Shown here: positions 7,885-16,820 of the stretch, piece by piece | Layout of the letters: each line of letters opens with the position of its first letter | How positions within the stretch are numbered: position 1 is the stretch's first letter | Origin: Rubripirellula lacrimiformis | GTDB taxonomy: Bacteria; Planctomycetota; Planctomycetia; Pirellulales; Pirellulaceae | Direction of reading: 5' to 3' | NCBI RefSeq assembly: GCF_007741535.1 | Contig: NZ_CP036525.1 | Location: forward strand, 1,116,001 to 1,180,000 | DNA: 64,000 nucleotides | Position numbers and translations under genes: made by a program | The notes under the pieces: model-generated | What the model was told of the DNA's origin: nothing | Seen by the model: the letters and a program-made list of their open reading frames with translations, nothing else | Database searches by the model: none

Positions 7885-9699
7885 ATGAATAGGTTTAAGT
7901 TTCTTTTTGCGGCGGTCGTGTTGGTCCCGTGTTTGATCAGCAGCGATGCGTTTGCGCGAGGCGGATTCAAAGGCGGCGGTGGAGGCGGTGGCGCTGCCAG
8001 AGGCAGGATGTCGATGCCGCATTCGAGCGCGCGTCCGAGCGTCCCCAATCTTGGCGGCGGCCGGTCGAATTTCAGTCGCCCCAACGTCAGTTCCCCCAGT
8101 TTCAATAGGCCCAGTGTCAGTCGGCCCAGTATCAGTCGGCCCAGCGTCAGTCGGCCCAGCGTCAGTCGGCCCAGTGTCAGTCGGCCAAGTACGGGTTCAC
8201 CGAATTTCAATCGGCCCTCGGCCACTCGTCCCGCCACCCGCCCCACGACGCTGCCAGCGACCCGGCCTAGTGGATCGCGGCCTGGCATCGGTGGTCAGAC
8301 ACCGTCGCGTCCCTCGGGCCGGCCCAGCGTGCCCGGTCTCGGGGATCGTCGACCCGGAAATGGTTCGGGGATCGGCAGCGGATCCGGGATCACCCGACCC
8401 GGTGGTAACGCGCCATCGATCACTCGCCCCGGCACCCGCCCCGCCACTCGCCCCGCCACTCGCCCCGCCACTCGACTGGGGACCGGCCGACCATCAGCCG
8501 GGGACGTGGGGGATTTCTTAGGCATGGACAAACCGCTTCGGCCCACCCAGCCAGGCGGCGATCGTCCGGGAATCAGCCGCCCAGGCGGCGATCGTCCCAG
8601 TACTGGTCGCCCAGGTATCAGCCGCCCGGATGGAGATCGTCCGGGGGCCGATCGTCCCGCATTCAGCCGTCCAGGCAATCTGCGGCCCGACGGCGATCGT
8701 CCTGGTATGGGGCGTCCAGATGGTGGTCGACCGGGTGGTGATCGACCGGGCGGGAATCGCCCTGGCAACGATCGCCCGATCAACATCGGCGACGTGAATC
8801 TTGGCAACAACACGGTGATCAACAACCGTCCCACGTGGGCCAACATTGATCGCAATCAGATCGCTGGCATCAACAACCGTTGGCAAGGACAGATCAACGG
8901 AATGCACGATTGGGGGAATCGTCACCCGGATCGGATGGATCATTGGCGTGATCGTGGAAACCATGTTCGCGACCATTGGGATCGTCATCGCCACGACTAT
9001 TTCAATCAAAACTGGTGGAACCACCACCATCATCATTGTGGCGGTTGGCACTACGGTCACTACTTCAACCGTCGGCCATGGGGCTATTGGTGGACAGTGC
9101 CGACCTATGCAGCCCTCACCGGTTGGTTCACTTGGTCGGCGCCGCCAGCGGTGTGGGCTGAACCGGTGTATTACGACTATGGATCGGGCGGCAACGTGAC
9201 GTACGAGAACAACGTGGTTTACATCAACGGCGAAGAGGTTGCCCCGGCGGATGAGTTCGCGCAGAGTGCGATGGACTTGGCGACGGTCGAACCACCGGCA
9301 AGCGACGACGAGGCGGAAGATTCGGATTGGATGGCGCTGGGGACTTTCTCGGTAAGCACCAACGACAAGGATCTGGAACCAACTCGCACGATTCAGTTGG
9401 CGGTCAACAAGCAGGGGATCATCAGCGGCACCTTGTACAATTCGAAAACCGACCAAGCGGACACGGTCCAAGGTCAAGTGGACAAGGACACGCAGCGAGT
9501 CGCATTTCGGATTGGTGACAGCCAAGATGTGGTTGTGGAAACTGGCTTGTACAACCTGACTCAGGAACAAGCCCCCGCCCTGGTGCACTTCGGCACCGAC
9601 AAGGTCGAAGACTGGTTGTTGGTACGTCTGGATGCACCGGAGGACGAGTCTTCGTCCGCCGACCAGTCGTCCGCCACAGACGAAGACGCAGCCCTGTAG
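7885..9699 (+). CDS. Secreted Arg/Pro/Ser/Gly repeat-rich protein with conserved C-terminal domain
   Basis: A 604-aa exported protein. The signal peptide (VLVPCLISSDAFARG) leads into a glycine run, then tandem SRPSV/SRPSI units (about residues 70-100, DNA repeat of 15 bases near 8105-8195), RPATRPATR repeats and many GGDRPG units to about residue 300. A His/Trp/Asn-rich segment follows (WNHHHHHC near residue 375, then YNGE-like VVYINGEEV). The C-terminal 150 residues (DSDWMALGTFSV onward) form a beta-rich domain. Similar long low-complexity secreted proteins are common in planctomycetes, and the histidines could bind metal. Function unknown. Confidence 0.75.
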   Translation: MNRFKFLFAAVVLVPCLISSDAFARGGFKGGGGGGGAARGRMSMPHSSARPSVPNLGGGRSNFSRPNVSSPSFNRPSVSRPSISRPSVSRPSVSRPSVSRPSTGSPNFNRPSATRPATRPTTLPATRPSGSRPGIGGQTPSRPSGRPSVPGLGDRRPGNGSGIGSGSGITRPGGNAPSITRPGTRPATRPATRPATRLGTGRPSAGDVGDFLGMDKPLRPTQPGGDRPGISRPGGDRPSTGRPGISRPDGDRPGADRPAFSRPGNLRPDGDRPGMGRPDGGRPGGDRPGGNRPGNDRPINIGDVNLGNNTVINNRPTWANIDRNQIAGINNRWQGQINGMHDWGNRHPDRMDHWRDRGNHVRDHWDRHRHDYFNQNWWNHHHHHCGGWHYGHYFNRRPWGYWWTVPTYAALTGWFTWSAPPAVWAEPVYYDYGSGGNVTYENNVVYINGEEVAPADEFAQSAMDLATVEPPASDDEAEDSDWMALGTFSVSTNDKDLEPTRTIQLAVNKQGIISGTLYNSKTDQADTVQGQVDKDTQRVAFRIGDSQDVVVETGLYNLTQEQAPALVHFGTDKVEDWLLVRLDAPEDESSSADQSSATDEDAAL

Positions 9700-9855
9700 G
9701 TGTGCTGCGGTGCGATGCCCTTGCTGCCCGCTGTGGATTTTGATTCCGCGGGCGGCGGGGCCAATGCGCACCAACGCGGATCGATACGCTTTCGAATCTG
9801 CGTTGGCCGAAGAACTTAACTTTCCCCACACAGAACGATGGAAACAAGGTCAGCG

Positions 9856-10869
9856 ATGATAGGACAAATGAACGAATCCGGATTTGGCATCAAGGGGCTT
9901 GGGTGGATCGTTGGGGTCACGATGGCCGTGTCGGTTTCGGCTGCTGATCCGCTTCCGTCTTGGAAGGCGACTGCGGCCAAAAAAGCGATTGTCGATTTTG
10001 TTGATCGGGTTGCCACCGAGGGTTCACCTGACTTTGTTCCCGTGGCCGAACGCATTGCCACGTTCGATAACGACGGCACCCTGTGGTGCGAGAATCCGTT
10101 GCCGTTTCAAGCCATCTTTGCGGCGGATGAAATCGAGCGACTGTTGCCCGATCATCCCGAATGGGAAAGCAACGCTGCGGTTCAGGCATTGCAGAAACGT
10201 GACGTTGCCGGTTTGTCGGCGAACCACCACAAAGGGTTGCTGGAAATTCTTGCGTTGACCCACGCCGGCATGACGACCGATGAATTCGACCAGCGCGTAC
10301 GGGATTGGTTGGCCACGGCCGAACACCCTCGTTTCAACAGGCCCTTCGATCAGTGCGTCTATCAGCCGATGTTGGAACTGTTGACCTACCTGCGAGCCAA
10401 CGGCTTTCAAACCTGGATCGTGTCGGGTGGCGGAGTCGATTTTATGCGTGTCTTTGCCGACGACGTCTACGGCATCCCGCCCGACCAAGTGATCGGTTCT
10501 TATGGTCAAGTGAAGTTCGAAATGAAAGACGGAAAGCCCACGTTGACGAAAACCTTGGACACCGTTTTTATCGACGACAAGGAAGGCAAGCCCGTTGGCA
10601 TTCACACCTTCATCGGTCGTCGCCCGATTGCTGCGTTTGGCAATTCGGATGGGGACCAGGCGATGATCCAGTACACGACGATCGACAACCCCCGGCCTAG
10701 TTTTGGATTGATCGTGCACCATACCGATGGCGAACGCGAATACGCCTACGATGCGAATCCCAAGAGCAGTGGCAAGCTGGTCACGGCGTTGGAAGCGGCG
10801 CCGGGTAATGGTTGGACCGTCGTCGACATGAAGAACGACTGGACGACCGTTTTTGAAGCAAAGCCCTGA
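9856..10869 (+). CDS. Secreted HAD-superfamily phosphatase (SerB-like fold)
   Basis: A 337-aa protein. I prefer ATG 9856 (AAGG seven bases upstream) to ATG 9838. An N-terminal signal (LGWIVGVTMAVSVSAADP) precedes the HAD fold. Motif I is FDNDGTLW, giving the nucleophile and acid-base aspartates; motif II is IVSGGG; motif IV is FGNSDGDQAM. A cap domain lies between motifs I and II. It should hydrolyse a phosphate ester in the periplasm. It ends the plus-strand run that begins at 5244 and is followed by a strong hairpin. The true substrate cannot be told from sequence; the family is annotated from phosphoserine phosphatase to unspecified haloacid dehalogenase-like. Confidence 0.85.
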   Translation: MIGQMNESGFGIKGLGWIVGVTMAVSVSAADPLPSWKATAAKKAIVDFVDRVATEGSPDFVPVAERIATFDNDGTLWCENPLPFQAIFAADEIERLLPDHPEWESNAAVQALQKRDVAGLSANHHKGLLEILALTHAGMTTDEFDQRVRDWLATAEHPRFNRPFDQCVYQPMLELLTYLRANGFQTWIVSGGGVDFMRVFADDVYGIPPDQVIGSYGQVKFEMKDGKPTLTKTLDTVFIDDKEGKPVGIHTFIGRRPIAAFGNSDGDQAMIQYTTIDNPRPSFGLIVHHTDGEREYAYDANPKSSGKLVTALEAAPGNGWTVVDMKNDWTTVFEAKP

Positions 10870-10900
10870 TCACGGGCAATCCAATCCACCATCACGCACC

Positions 10901-10953
10901 CGCGACTGCAGCCACCATCAACGGCGCGGCCGATGATGGTGGTTGCAGTCGCG
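10901..10953. terminator. Bidirectional hairpin between convergent genes
   Basis: Arms 10901-10920 and 10934-10953 pair over 20 bases with a single G-T (G-U in RNA) step, loop of 13 bases. It lies exactly between the plus-strand HAD gene and the minus-strand ExbD-like gene. There is no U run, so termination by this hairpin is inferred from its position and stability. Confidence 0.7.
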
Positions 10954-10967
10954 TGATCGATCACCCA

Positions 10968-12029
10968 CTACTGGGCACTGGATCGTGATCCTTGTGGGCT
11001 GCCGCTGATGGGGCGGCCCATCGGCAATGGGCGGGCGGCGGTGGCGAATCCCTTGGCGTACAGTCGTTCTTTCAAACCGCGGAATGCACCAAAACTGTCG
11101 GGATAGACCCAGACCGTGATCGTCGTGTTGCCGGGGTTTCGGCCGGCCAGTTCGATGTCCAGTTCACTGCTGCCATTGAGCACTTTATCGATGCTCTGTC
11201 CATGCGGTTCGGCCAATGGTTCCAGCGTCATGCCCACCAATTGGACTCTGGTTGCCATTTGTGATCGGCCGCTGTTGGACGTCAGCCCGCGACTTTTGTT
11301 CATGACATAACGGGCGACGTAGCCACGGACCGGACCGACTGCACCGTCCAAGTCACCGTCACGTGTTCCCGCAACGACGCGTTTGAAGTCGCCTTTGATT
11401 TCGTCGACCAATCGATCGACCGGGACAACCGATACCAGATTGCCTTTCAAACGCAGGTGGATTTCGTCGCCGAAGACGGTCTTTGCCATCGGCGTGGGCA
11501 GGTGTTCGACGGAGACGACCGGTTCGGCTTGGCCTTCGAGTCGACGACGTTCGCCTTCCAGCTTGGACAATTCTGACTTGGCGGTTTGCAGTTCTCGCAG
11601 TCGGGCGGCTGCCAAGGTTTGTTTCTGGTCCAGTTCTTGCTTGCCGCTTTCCCAGGCTGCCTGAGCTTCGTTCAACAGGTCCAGCAGCATGGCGCGTTGC
11701 CGGCTGCGGGCTTCGAGTTCGGAATCGTATTGTCGAACCAATCGTTCCAGACGATTGGATTCTGCCTGTGCCGCTGCGGCCCGCATCGACTGTTGCGCTA
11801 GTTTCGACATCTGTTGATCGGTGGCGTATTCGGCGCCGTCGATATCGACGATGTTTTCGACGACCGTCTCGTCACGCGATTGTTCTTCGATCTCTTCGAT
11901 CACGGCCGTGGACTGTGCGCCTAGGATCACGACCAAAATGATCAGGATCCCGACCAGGTTGGCTACGATGTCTAGGAACGAATCGTGTCCCAGTTCGATC
12001 GTCGTTCGGTTGCGTCGATTTCCGCTCAC
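10968..12029 (-). CDS. ExbD/TolR-like single-TM protein carrying the membrane aspartate
   Basis: A 353-aa protein with GTG start at 12029 overlapping the upstream stop (GTGA). The N-terminus is short and basic, then HDSFLDIVANLVGILIILVVILG. Asp20 sits at the start of the membrane helix, the position of the proton-carrying Asp of ExbD, TolR and MotB. A coiled coil covers about residues 75-175 (Gln/Glu/Arg/Ala-rich), followed by a globular periplasmic part with EIHLRLKGNLVSVVPVDRLVDEIK and a Ser/Gly tail. It is the last gene of a coupled three-gene set with a MotA/ExbB-like channel. The function is presumably a proton-driven mechanical device of the envelope; the process served is unknown. Confidence 0.78.
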   Translation of the reverse strand: MSGNRRNRTTIELGHDSFLDIVANLVGILIILVVILGAQSTAVIEEIEEQSRDETVVENIVDIDGAEYATDQQMSKLAQQSMRAAAAQAESNRLERLVRQYDSELEARSRQRAMLLDLLNEAQAAWESGKQELDQKQTLAAARLRELQTAKSELSKLEGERRRLEGQAEPVVSVEHLPTPMAKTVFGDEIHLRLKGNLVSVVPVDRLVDEIKGDFKRVVAGTRDGDLDGAVGPVRGYVARYVMNKSRGLTSNSGRSQMATRVQLVGMTLEPLAEPHGQSIDKVLNGSSELDIELAGRNPGNTTITVWVYPDSFGAFRGLKERLYAKGFATAARPLPMGRPISGSPQGSRSSAQ

Positions 12030-14179
12030 TGTGCCGACCTCCCACTGATTTCCACGCCGCTACCGTCCATCAGCGAACGCAGTTGGTAGAACCGTTGATC
12101 GCCACCGGGCATCACTTCGACATCCAACCGAGGCTGCCACCGCCCACCGGGAAGTGCGACACCCCAGCGTGCGACGCGATCACGAACCGACGTTGCGAGT
12201 TCCAGCGTGGCCCGTTGCATGTCGGAATCCGACACGCCAAACATCTCGGTAGCACCGCCGTCGGATGGTGCCTGCAGGACAAAGCGATCTTCGTAGCATT
12301 GGATGCGGATGGTTCGGACGATCGCGTTGCCCTTGGCTCCGGCGACATCCTCCGGAAGTGCCCAATTGCGTCCGCTAGGTCGTACCAATTCACGCTGCGG
12401 CGATAGGTCCATCTGCATCTGCGGTGCACCTTGGGACTGGGACGATTCGCTGGACTGTGACGATGCGGACCCCTGGGATTGGGACGATGGTGAACCCGAG
12501 CTTTGGGCTCCGCCTTGTCCGGTTGTCCCTGCCGAAACGTTGGATTTCGATGCCGACGAACCTTGTTGTCCGGATTTCGATCCCGACTGTCCCGCCGATC
12601 CTTCGCTGCCGTCGCCGAGTGTTCCTTCGCTGGATCCAGCGGATCCGGTTTCTCGGGTACCGGCGGCGTCGTGGCTGCCGTCGTTCGCATCACCAGCGTC
12701 CGGGCCGCTGCCATCGGCGGACATGGACTGGGACGATCCAGCCGATGAACCTGATCCGGATCGAGGCCCGTCCAGTGTCAGTTCGTTGATCGTATCGTCC
12801 AGGTTGCCTGGTCCGAATCCGCCGCCCGATGAATGGATTTCGCTGGCTGCCGATTTCATGTCGTTGGCCCAGCGATTTTCGGTTTCGGGACTGATGCCGT
12901 TGGGGTTCGATCCGGGGTTACCGTAGGACGTGTTGCCGCCCGACGCGATATTGCCCGAACCGTTTGTGCCAGACCCGATATTGCCAGACCCGATATTGCC
13001 AGGCGAACTGGATTGGCGGTCACCCAGGATGTCGGATCGAGTCGATGACGAACGGCCGTAGGTCGAAGATCCGAAGTCTTCGCTGCCACGATCGGTGTGG
13101 TATCCGTTGGATCGTCCGGCGCGGTCCAAGGACGCAGCCGACAAGACGCGTGGCCGGCTGGCGGGCAATCCACTGCCGCTTGATCCTTGTCCGCCCAGGC
13201 TTTGTCCAGCCAGACTCTGGCCGCCATATCCTCGGCCGCCAAAACCTTGGCCACCGCGGGCAAATTGCATCACGTTTTGGCGAGCCACGGCGCGAGCGAC
13301 TGTGGTTTCGAGTTCTTGTTTCAGGTTAGAGTCCGCTGTGGCGTGCGCCAGTTTGACACCATCGGGAATCAATTCGTAGCCGAACTGGTCATCCCAATCT
13401 TGCATCGCCGAGCGGGCTGCGCCGTAGGAATCGATCCCGTCGGGACGGACGACCAGCAAAGGGTAGGGCGGGGTGGTATCGCCATAGGTTTGCATCGCGT
13501 GGTGGCGGACCACACGCAGCCCAGCATCCAGCGGATTGGCTTGTTTGTCCGAATCCAACAGTTGTTGAGTGGTGATGCGAGTGCCTTCGGGCCAGATTGT
13601 CAGGCCATCGGCGGTGCATTCCAAATAGATCGGTCGTCGGTCGGTGCCGTTGGGACCTTTGTGCGGGACGATCACAATCCGAGGGGCCGAGCCATCGGAA
13701 TCCTCTTTGATGGATTCGATCGTTTTGCGTTCTTCTTCGATCTTGGTTCGGTAGCTGACCAGCGTCGATTCGTCGATCGATTCGATCGGTGCATTTCCGG
13801 CCGCCATCTCGACTTCGTCGCTGAGCCGTTTCAATTCCGTTTGGATCCGGCCGATGTGGTTATCCAGGTGCCCCATTTGGTCACGTCGGGATTCCAGATC
13901 CGCGGTTTGCTTATCACGGAATGCGACCAATTGCTGGACGCGAAACGCTTCTTCGGCGATCAGTTTGGACGCCGTCGCGGCAGCCAAGCGTTGCGGTTGC
14001 GGTGGTTGCTGGGCAACCGGCGGCTTTGGCGTGGCGGACTGGGCCTGGATTTTCGCGTTCTCGGTTGCATCCTGGGACACAAGTGCCAACAACAGGATCA
14101 GCGTCCCCAGTGTGCACACCAGCACGGCTAGGAAGGGGAACAACGAAGGGGATAGGCTAGCGCGTTTCCGCCGACTCAT
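12026..14179 (-). CDS. ExbD-like single-TM protein lacking the membrane aspartate, with long Ser/Gly-rich region
   Basis: A 717-aa protein. Basic N-terminus (MSRRKRASL), one membrane helix (about residues 13-35, FPFLAVLVCTLGTLILLLAL) with no Asp or Glu in or before it, and a coiled coil at about residues 70-130. The region around residues 150-265 (RRPIYLECTADGLTIWPEG, PYPLLVVRPDGIDSYGAARS) looks like the periplasmic domain of ExbD proteins. Residues about 310-590 are low complexity in Ser, Gly, Gln and Asn. A second folded domain ends the protein. Overlaps both neighbours by four bases. It appears to be a catalytically inert partner of the Asp-bearing subunit encoded next. Confidence 0.75.
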   Translation of the reverse strand: MSRRKRASLSPSLFPFLAVLVCTLGTLILLLALVSQDATENAKIQAQSATPKPPVAQQPPQPQRLAAATASKLIAEEAFRVQQLVAFRDKQTADLESRRDQMGHLDNHIGRIQTELKRLSDEVEMAAGNAPIESIDESTLVSYRTKIEEERKTIESIKEDSDGSAPRIVIVPHKGPNGTDRRPIYLECTADGLTIWPEGTRITTQQLLDSDKQANPLDAGLRVVRHHAMQTYGDTTPPYPLLVVRPDGIDSYGAARSAMQDWDDQFGYELIPDGVKLAHATADSNLKQELETTVARAVARQNVMQFARGGQGFGGRGYGGQSLAGQSLGGQGSSGSGLPASRPRVLSAASLDRAGRSNGYHTDRGSEDFGSSTYGRSSSTRSDILGDRQSSSPGNIGSGNIGSGTNGSGNIASGGNTSYGNPGSNPNGISPETENRWANDMKSAASEIHSSGGGFGPGNLDDTINELTLDGPRSGSGSSAGSSQSMSADGSGPDAGDANDGSHDAAGTRETGSAGSSEGTLGDGSEGSAGQSGSKSGQQGSSASKSNVSAGTTGQGGAQSSGSPSSQSQGSASSQSSESSQSQGAPQMQMDLSPQRELVRPSGRNWALPEDVAGAKGNAIVRTIRIQCYEDRFVLQAPSDGGATEMFGVSDSDMQRATLELATSVRDRVARWGVALPGGRWQPRLDVEVMPGGDQRFYQLRSLMDGSGVEISGRSAQ

Positions 14180-15762
14180 GCTGCACGCCTTGTCGAGTGC
14201 GAAGCGTCCTGGTTCATGCGACCGGACAGTGTGTCAACGGCTCGGGCTAGGATCCGCATCGCGTCGGCCATGCCGTCGGTTTGCGAATCGGTGGTCGGAC
14301 GCGTGGTGGCCATCTGATGCTGCAGCGAAACCGTGGCTTCGGTCAGTCGTTGGATCGCATCGTGGGTCTGGTTGATCGAACTGTAATGTCCGGCCAAGGT
14401 TTGTTGTTGGCTGGCCAACGTTTCACAGACATCGTCAAGCGTTTCGTTCAGCACGCTGGTCTGGTTGCGAATCTGTTCGGCCGACGTTTGTTGGGTTTGG
14501 TTCAATTGTGATTGGGCGGTGTCCAGCGACGATTGCCAACGGTCGCATTGCAGGCTCATTCGCTCGCTAGCGGCCTGGGATGTTTCGTTGATCGATTCGG
14601 CATGTTTCAGCAGCGCCGGTGCAATCGTCAGTTCGAATGCGTCGGCCAATGTGGTGTTGTTCTTTTCGTGAACCAGTTGCCACTGCGATTGAGCGGAATC
14701 GATGGTTTCTCGCCACAGCGTGGCTTGGTTGGAAAGTGATTCGGCGACCGCAGCTTGGACCCCTCGGCACAAATCCGCGATCAGCACGGTTTGGTTGTCG
14801 GATGCTTCGTCGCTGGGCAGTGTGGACGAGACCAGGTGGCCGACGCGAGCGTCGATCGTGGCCAGCATCCGTTGTTCGGCCCGTTCAACAGGGAACTGCA
14901 AAAAGATCGCCAACACCGATAGCACCAAGCCCATCGCGGTGGTATCGAAGGCGACGTACAGGCCGCTTTTCAGGTTGTCGACCGCGCCGGTGCCGCTGCT
15001 GAAGTCCAGCCCGCCTAGCGTCTGTGTGATCCCGATCACCGTCCCCAGGAATCCTAGCATCGGGATGGCCCAGACGATGATCCGAACCAGCCCCAATGAA
15101 TCGTGAGCTGCATCGGCGTCGCGGCCGCCCAGTTCGCGCAAATCGTCTGCCAAGTGCTTGGTCGATCCGCGCTGGGATTGCCGTGTCAGTACTTCTTGAA
15201 GTCGTGTCACCAGGTGGCTGGTGCGTGATGCGCCTGGCAATCGCGACAGGTCCTCTAGCCAATTGCGGGCAACGTGGCCCGCATCGTTTTCATCCAGCCA
15301 TGCCTGCGCCGGGCTGTCGCCGCTTTGGTCCGCCGGACGTAGGTCGGCGTCTCGGATGCGGTCTAGCAGATTGTTTTGAGCCATCACGCCAAGCGTTTTG
15401 GCGATCAGCATCGACAGCGCAAAGCAAAACAGGATGGTGGCGGCGACTGCGACCGGGTGGCCAAGGAAGTACCGTTCCAGTGGTCCGGTGTAGGCGGAAA
15501 CCGGTTCGATTCGCATCGCGGACAGCAGCAGTCCGTAGAACCCGATCGACATTCCCGCGCCCAAGACGGTTGCCAGCATCGGGTTGCCCGCCACGGGCGC
15601 AGCAGCAACAGCCAGATGGGTTCCGCGGTCGGATGCCCGTTCGGTTTCCGCAGGGGACCGCTGTGCTTTGTTGCTAGCGTCCGCAGGCAGAGTGTTGGAT
15701 TTCGTGCCGGTCGGCGGAAAGCCTGCGGAATTCCGCGAGAACGATTTGCCGTGGTCAGTCAA
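14176..15762 (-). CDS. MotA/TolQ/ExbB-family proton channel protein with long coiled-coil tail
   Basis: A 528-aa protein from TTG 15762, with GAGGG upstream. Membrane segments are visible at about residues 60-82, 98-120, 224-248 and 266-290. The last two carry the family signature: IIVWAIPMLGFLGTVIGITQTL, then LYVAFDTTAMGLVLSVLAIF. In ExbB/TolQ/MotA this pair surrounds the partner's helix and uses proton flow for movement. After the fourth segment come about 235 residues rich in Gln, Ser, Thr and Ala with heptad character. A MotA-like core with a long cytoplasmic helical tail recalls ZorA of Zorya defence, but no Zorya effector gene is adjacent. It heads the operon. Confidence 0.85.
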   Translation of the reverse strand: MTDHGKSFSRNSAGFPPTGTKSNTLPADASNKAQRSPAETERASDRGTHLAVAAAPVAGNPMLATVLGAGMSIGFYGLLLSAMRIEPVSAYTGPLERYFLGHPVAVAATILFCFALSMLIAKTLGVMAQNNLLDRIRDADLRPADQSGDSPAQAWLDENDAGHVARNWLEDLSRLPGASRTSHLVTRLQEVLTRQSQRGSTKHLADDLRELGGRDADAAHDSLGLVRIIVWAIPMLGFLGTVIGITQTLGGLDFSSGTGAVDNLKSGLYVAFDTTAMGLVLSVLAIFLQFPVERAEQRMLATIDARVGHLVSSTLPSDEASDNQTVLIADLCRGVQAAVAESLSNQATLWRETIDSAQSQWQLVHEKNNTTLADAFELTIAPALLKHAESINETSQAASERMSLQCDRWQSSLDTAQSQLNQTQQTSAEQIRNQTSVLNETLDDVCETLASQQQTLAGHYSSINQTHDAIQRLTEATVSLQHQMATTRPTTDSQTDGMADAMRILARAVDTLSGRMNQDASHSTRRAA

Positions 15763-16326
15763 GGTTCAACCCTCGGGTCGGGACTAGGGTTCGTTGCGAT
15801 CCGGGCGTCATCAAAATTGCCACTGGGTCGCTGCGATGACGCCAAAATCGGCGTCGATAGTGGGTGCGGTGATGCACACCGATGAAGCGGCGGCACAACC
15901 CCGATAACTGCATCGACCGGTACAGCCCACCGGCTCCACCTAATCGTTAAGAATTTCCACCGGACGGGATGCTCGCTAATCGGGGGGCCGGGCGGTTGAA
16001 CCGCTGCTGGCCCGCTGCTGGCCCGCTGCTGCCTCGTTTAACCGCGTGGGCAACGCCCCGCGCGTCCACGACCCGCAAAGCGCGCGGCCCGCTGGGGCCA
16101 CGGGTGGGCGACTTACATGCTGGCTCGTTTAACTCGTTTGGGCGATCTAGCGGCGGGTTGTGGGGCGATCCATCCAGCTTGCGACCATTCACCTTGCGGC
16201 AACGGGGGCCAGCCCGTTAGAGATGGATTAGCGATCGATTGGCAGCGAGCCGTCGAGAATGCTTCGAAAGCGTCCCTGGTGCCCGCAGCCGAAAATCGCG
16301 GGCAAAGCCGGTTAAGAGGTCTGGAA
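15763..16326. other. Intergenic region between divergent genes, with one solitary R1 element
   Basis: 564 bases. The left half shows no feature I can support. Three 11-base units of CCGCTGCTGGC type lie at about 16001-16036, directly followed by a degenerate copy of the R1 element (listed separately). Promoters for both flanking genes should be here but none is convincing. Confidence 0.5.
16033..16110 (+). repeat. Solitary degenerate copy of the R1 palindromic element
   Basis: Shares with the array at 27815-28760 the left arm (CGTTTAACCGCGTG), the GGGCAACGCCC mini-hairpin, a central hairpin and GGCCCGCTGGGG. The central hairpin here pairs perfectly (CCGCGCG with CGCGCGG), whereas array units have CCGTGCG, giving a G-U pair at the same step. 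The right arm is decayed. The distance of about 12 kb from the array shows the element is dispersed. Confidence 0.75.
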
Positions 16327-16695
16327 ATGCGTGGAATACAGAACAAATTGACTTCGGTGGCCTTCGCCGCGTGCCTGTTGGTGGTCGCGACGACGGTGGG
16401 GGTCGGGCAATCACCCCCCGGCGAATCCGACGTCCAAAGCTTCCTTGCCACCGCCGGAGGGGGTCCGCAAATGGGTGTCGCCGGCGACATGATCGGATTT
16501 TCCAGTTCTGACGCCTCGGGAACTCAGACAATTACGCTAGTTCATACCGGAAAATCCTGGATGGCCGTGTATCATATCGATAGGTCGGGAAAAATCCGGC
16601 TGGTTAGCAGTCGACCCATTGACGCTGACTTTTCCTTGCAACTGAACGCCACCTCGCCGCTGCCCGAAGAGATTCGCCAGATGGGACGCCGGTAG
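16327..16695 (+). CDS. Small secreted protein of unknown function
   Basis: A 122-aa protein from ATG 16327, with AGAGG nine bases upstream. Signal peptide MRGIQNKLTSVAFAACLLVV up to VGVGQS. The mature part is short and beta-rich: MIGFSSSDASGTQTITLVHTG, WMAVYHIDRSGKIRLVSSRPI, and ends IRQMGRR. No cysteine or catalytic motif is seen. I do not recognise the family. It lies 125 bases ahead of the helix-turn-helix acidic protein on the same strand, possibly in one transcript. Confidence 0.7.
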   Translation: MRGIQNKLTSVAFAACLLVVATTVGVGQSPPGESDVQSFLATAGGGPQMGVAGDMIGFSSSDASGTQTITLVHTGKSWMAVYHIDRSGKIRLVSSRPIDADFSLQLNATSPLPEEIRQMGRR

Positions 16696-16820
16696 GGTGG
16701 TCGACGTTGCGGACGCCCGATTTTGGCGTCTCCCACAGTCATCCACCCTATGACTTCGGCTGTTCGATCGATCCGACGGATCGCGCGGTGCGAAGTTTAC
16801 CCGCGGAGCCGAACAGTCCC

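Noticed and set aside
8518-9831. 437-codon minus-strand frame opposite the repeat-rich secreted protein
   Set aside because: Shadow of the repetitive plus-strand gene, with a composition that mirrors its repeats.
14176-15762. Zorya defence system
   Set aside because: The channel protein has the right outline, but no ZorC, ZorD or ZorE-like gene is adjacent and the partners lack an OmpA-like peptidoglycan domain that I can see.
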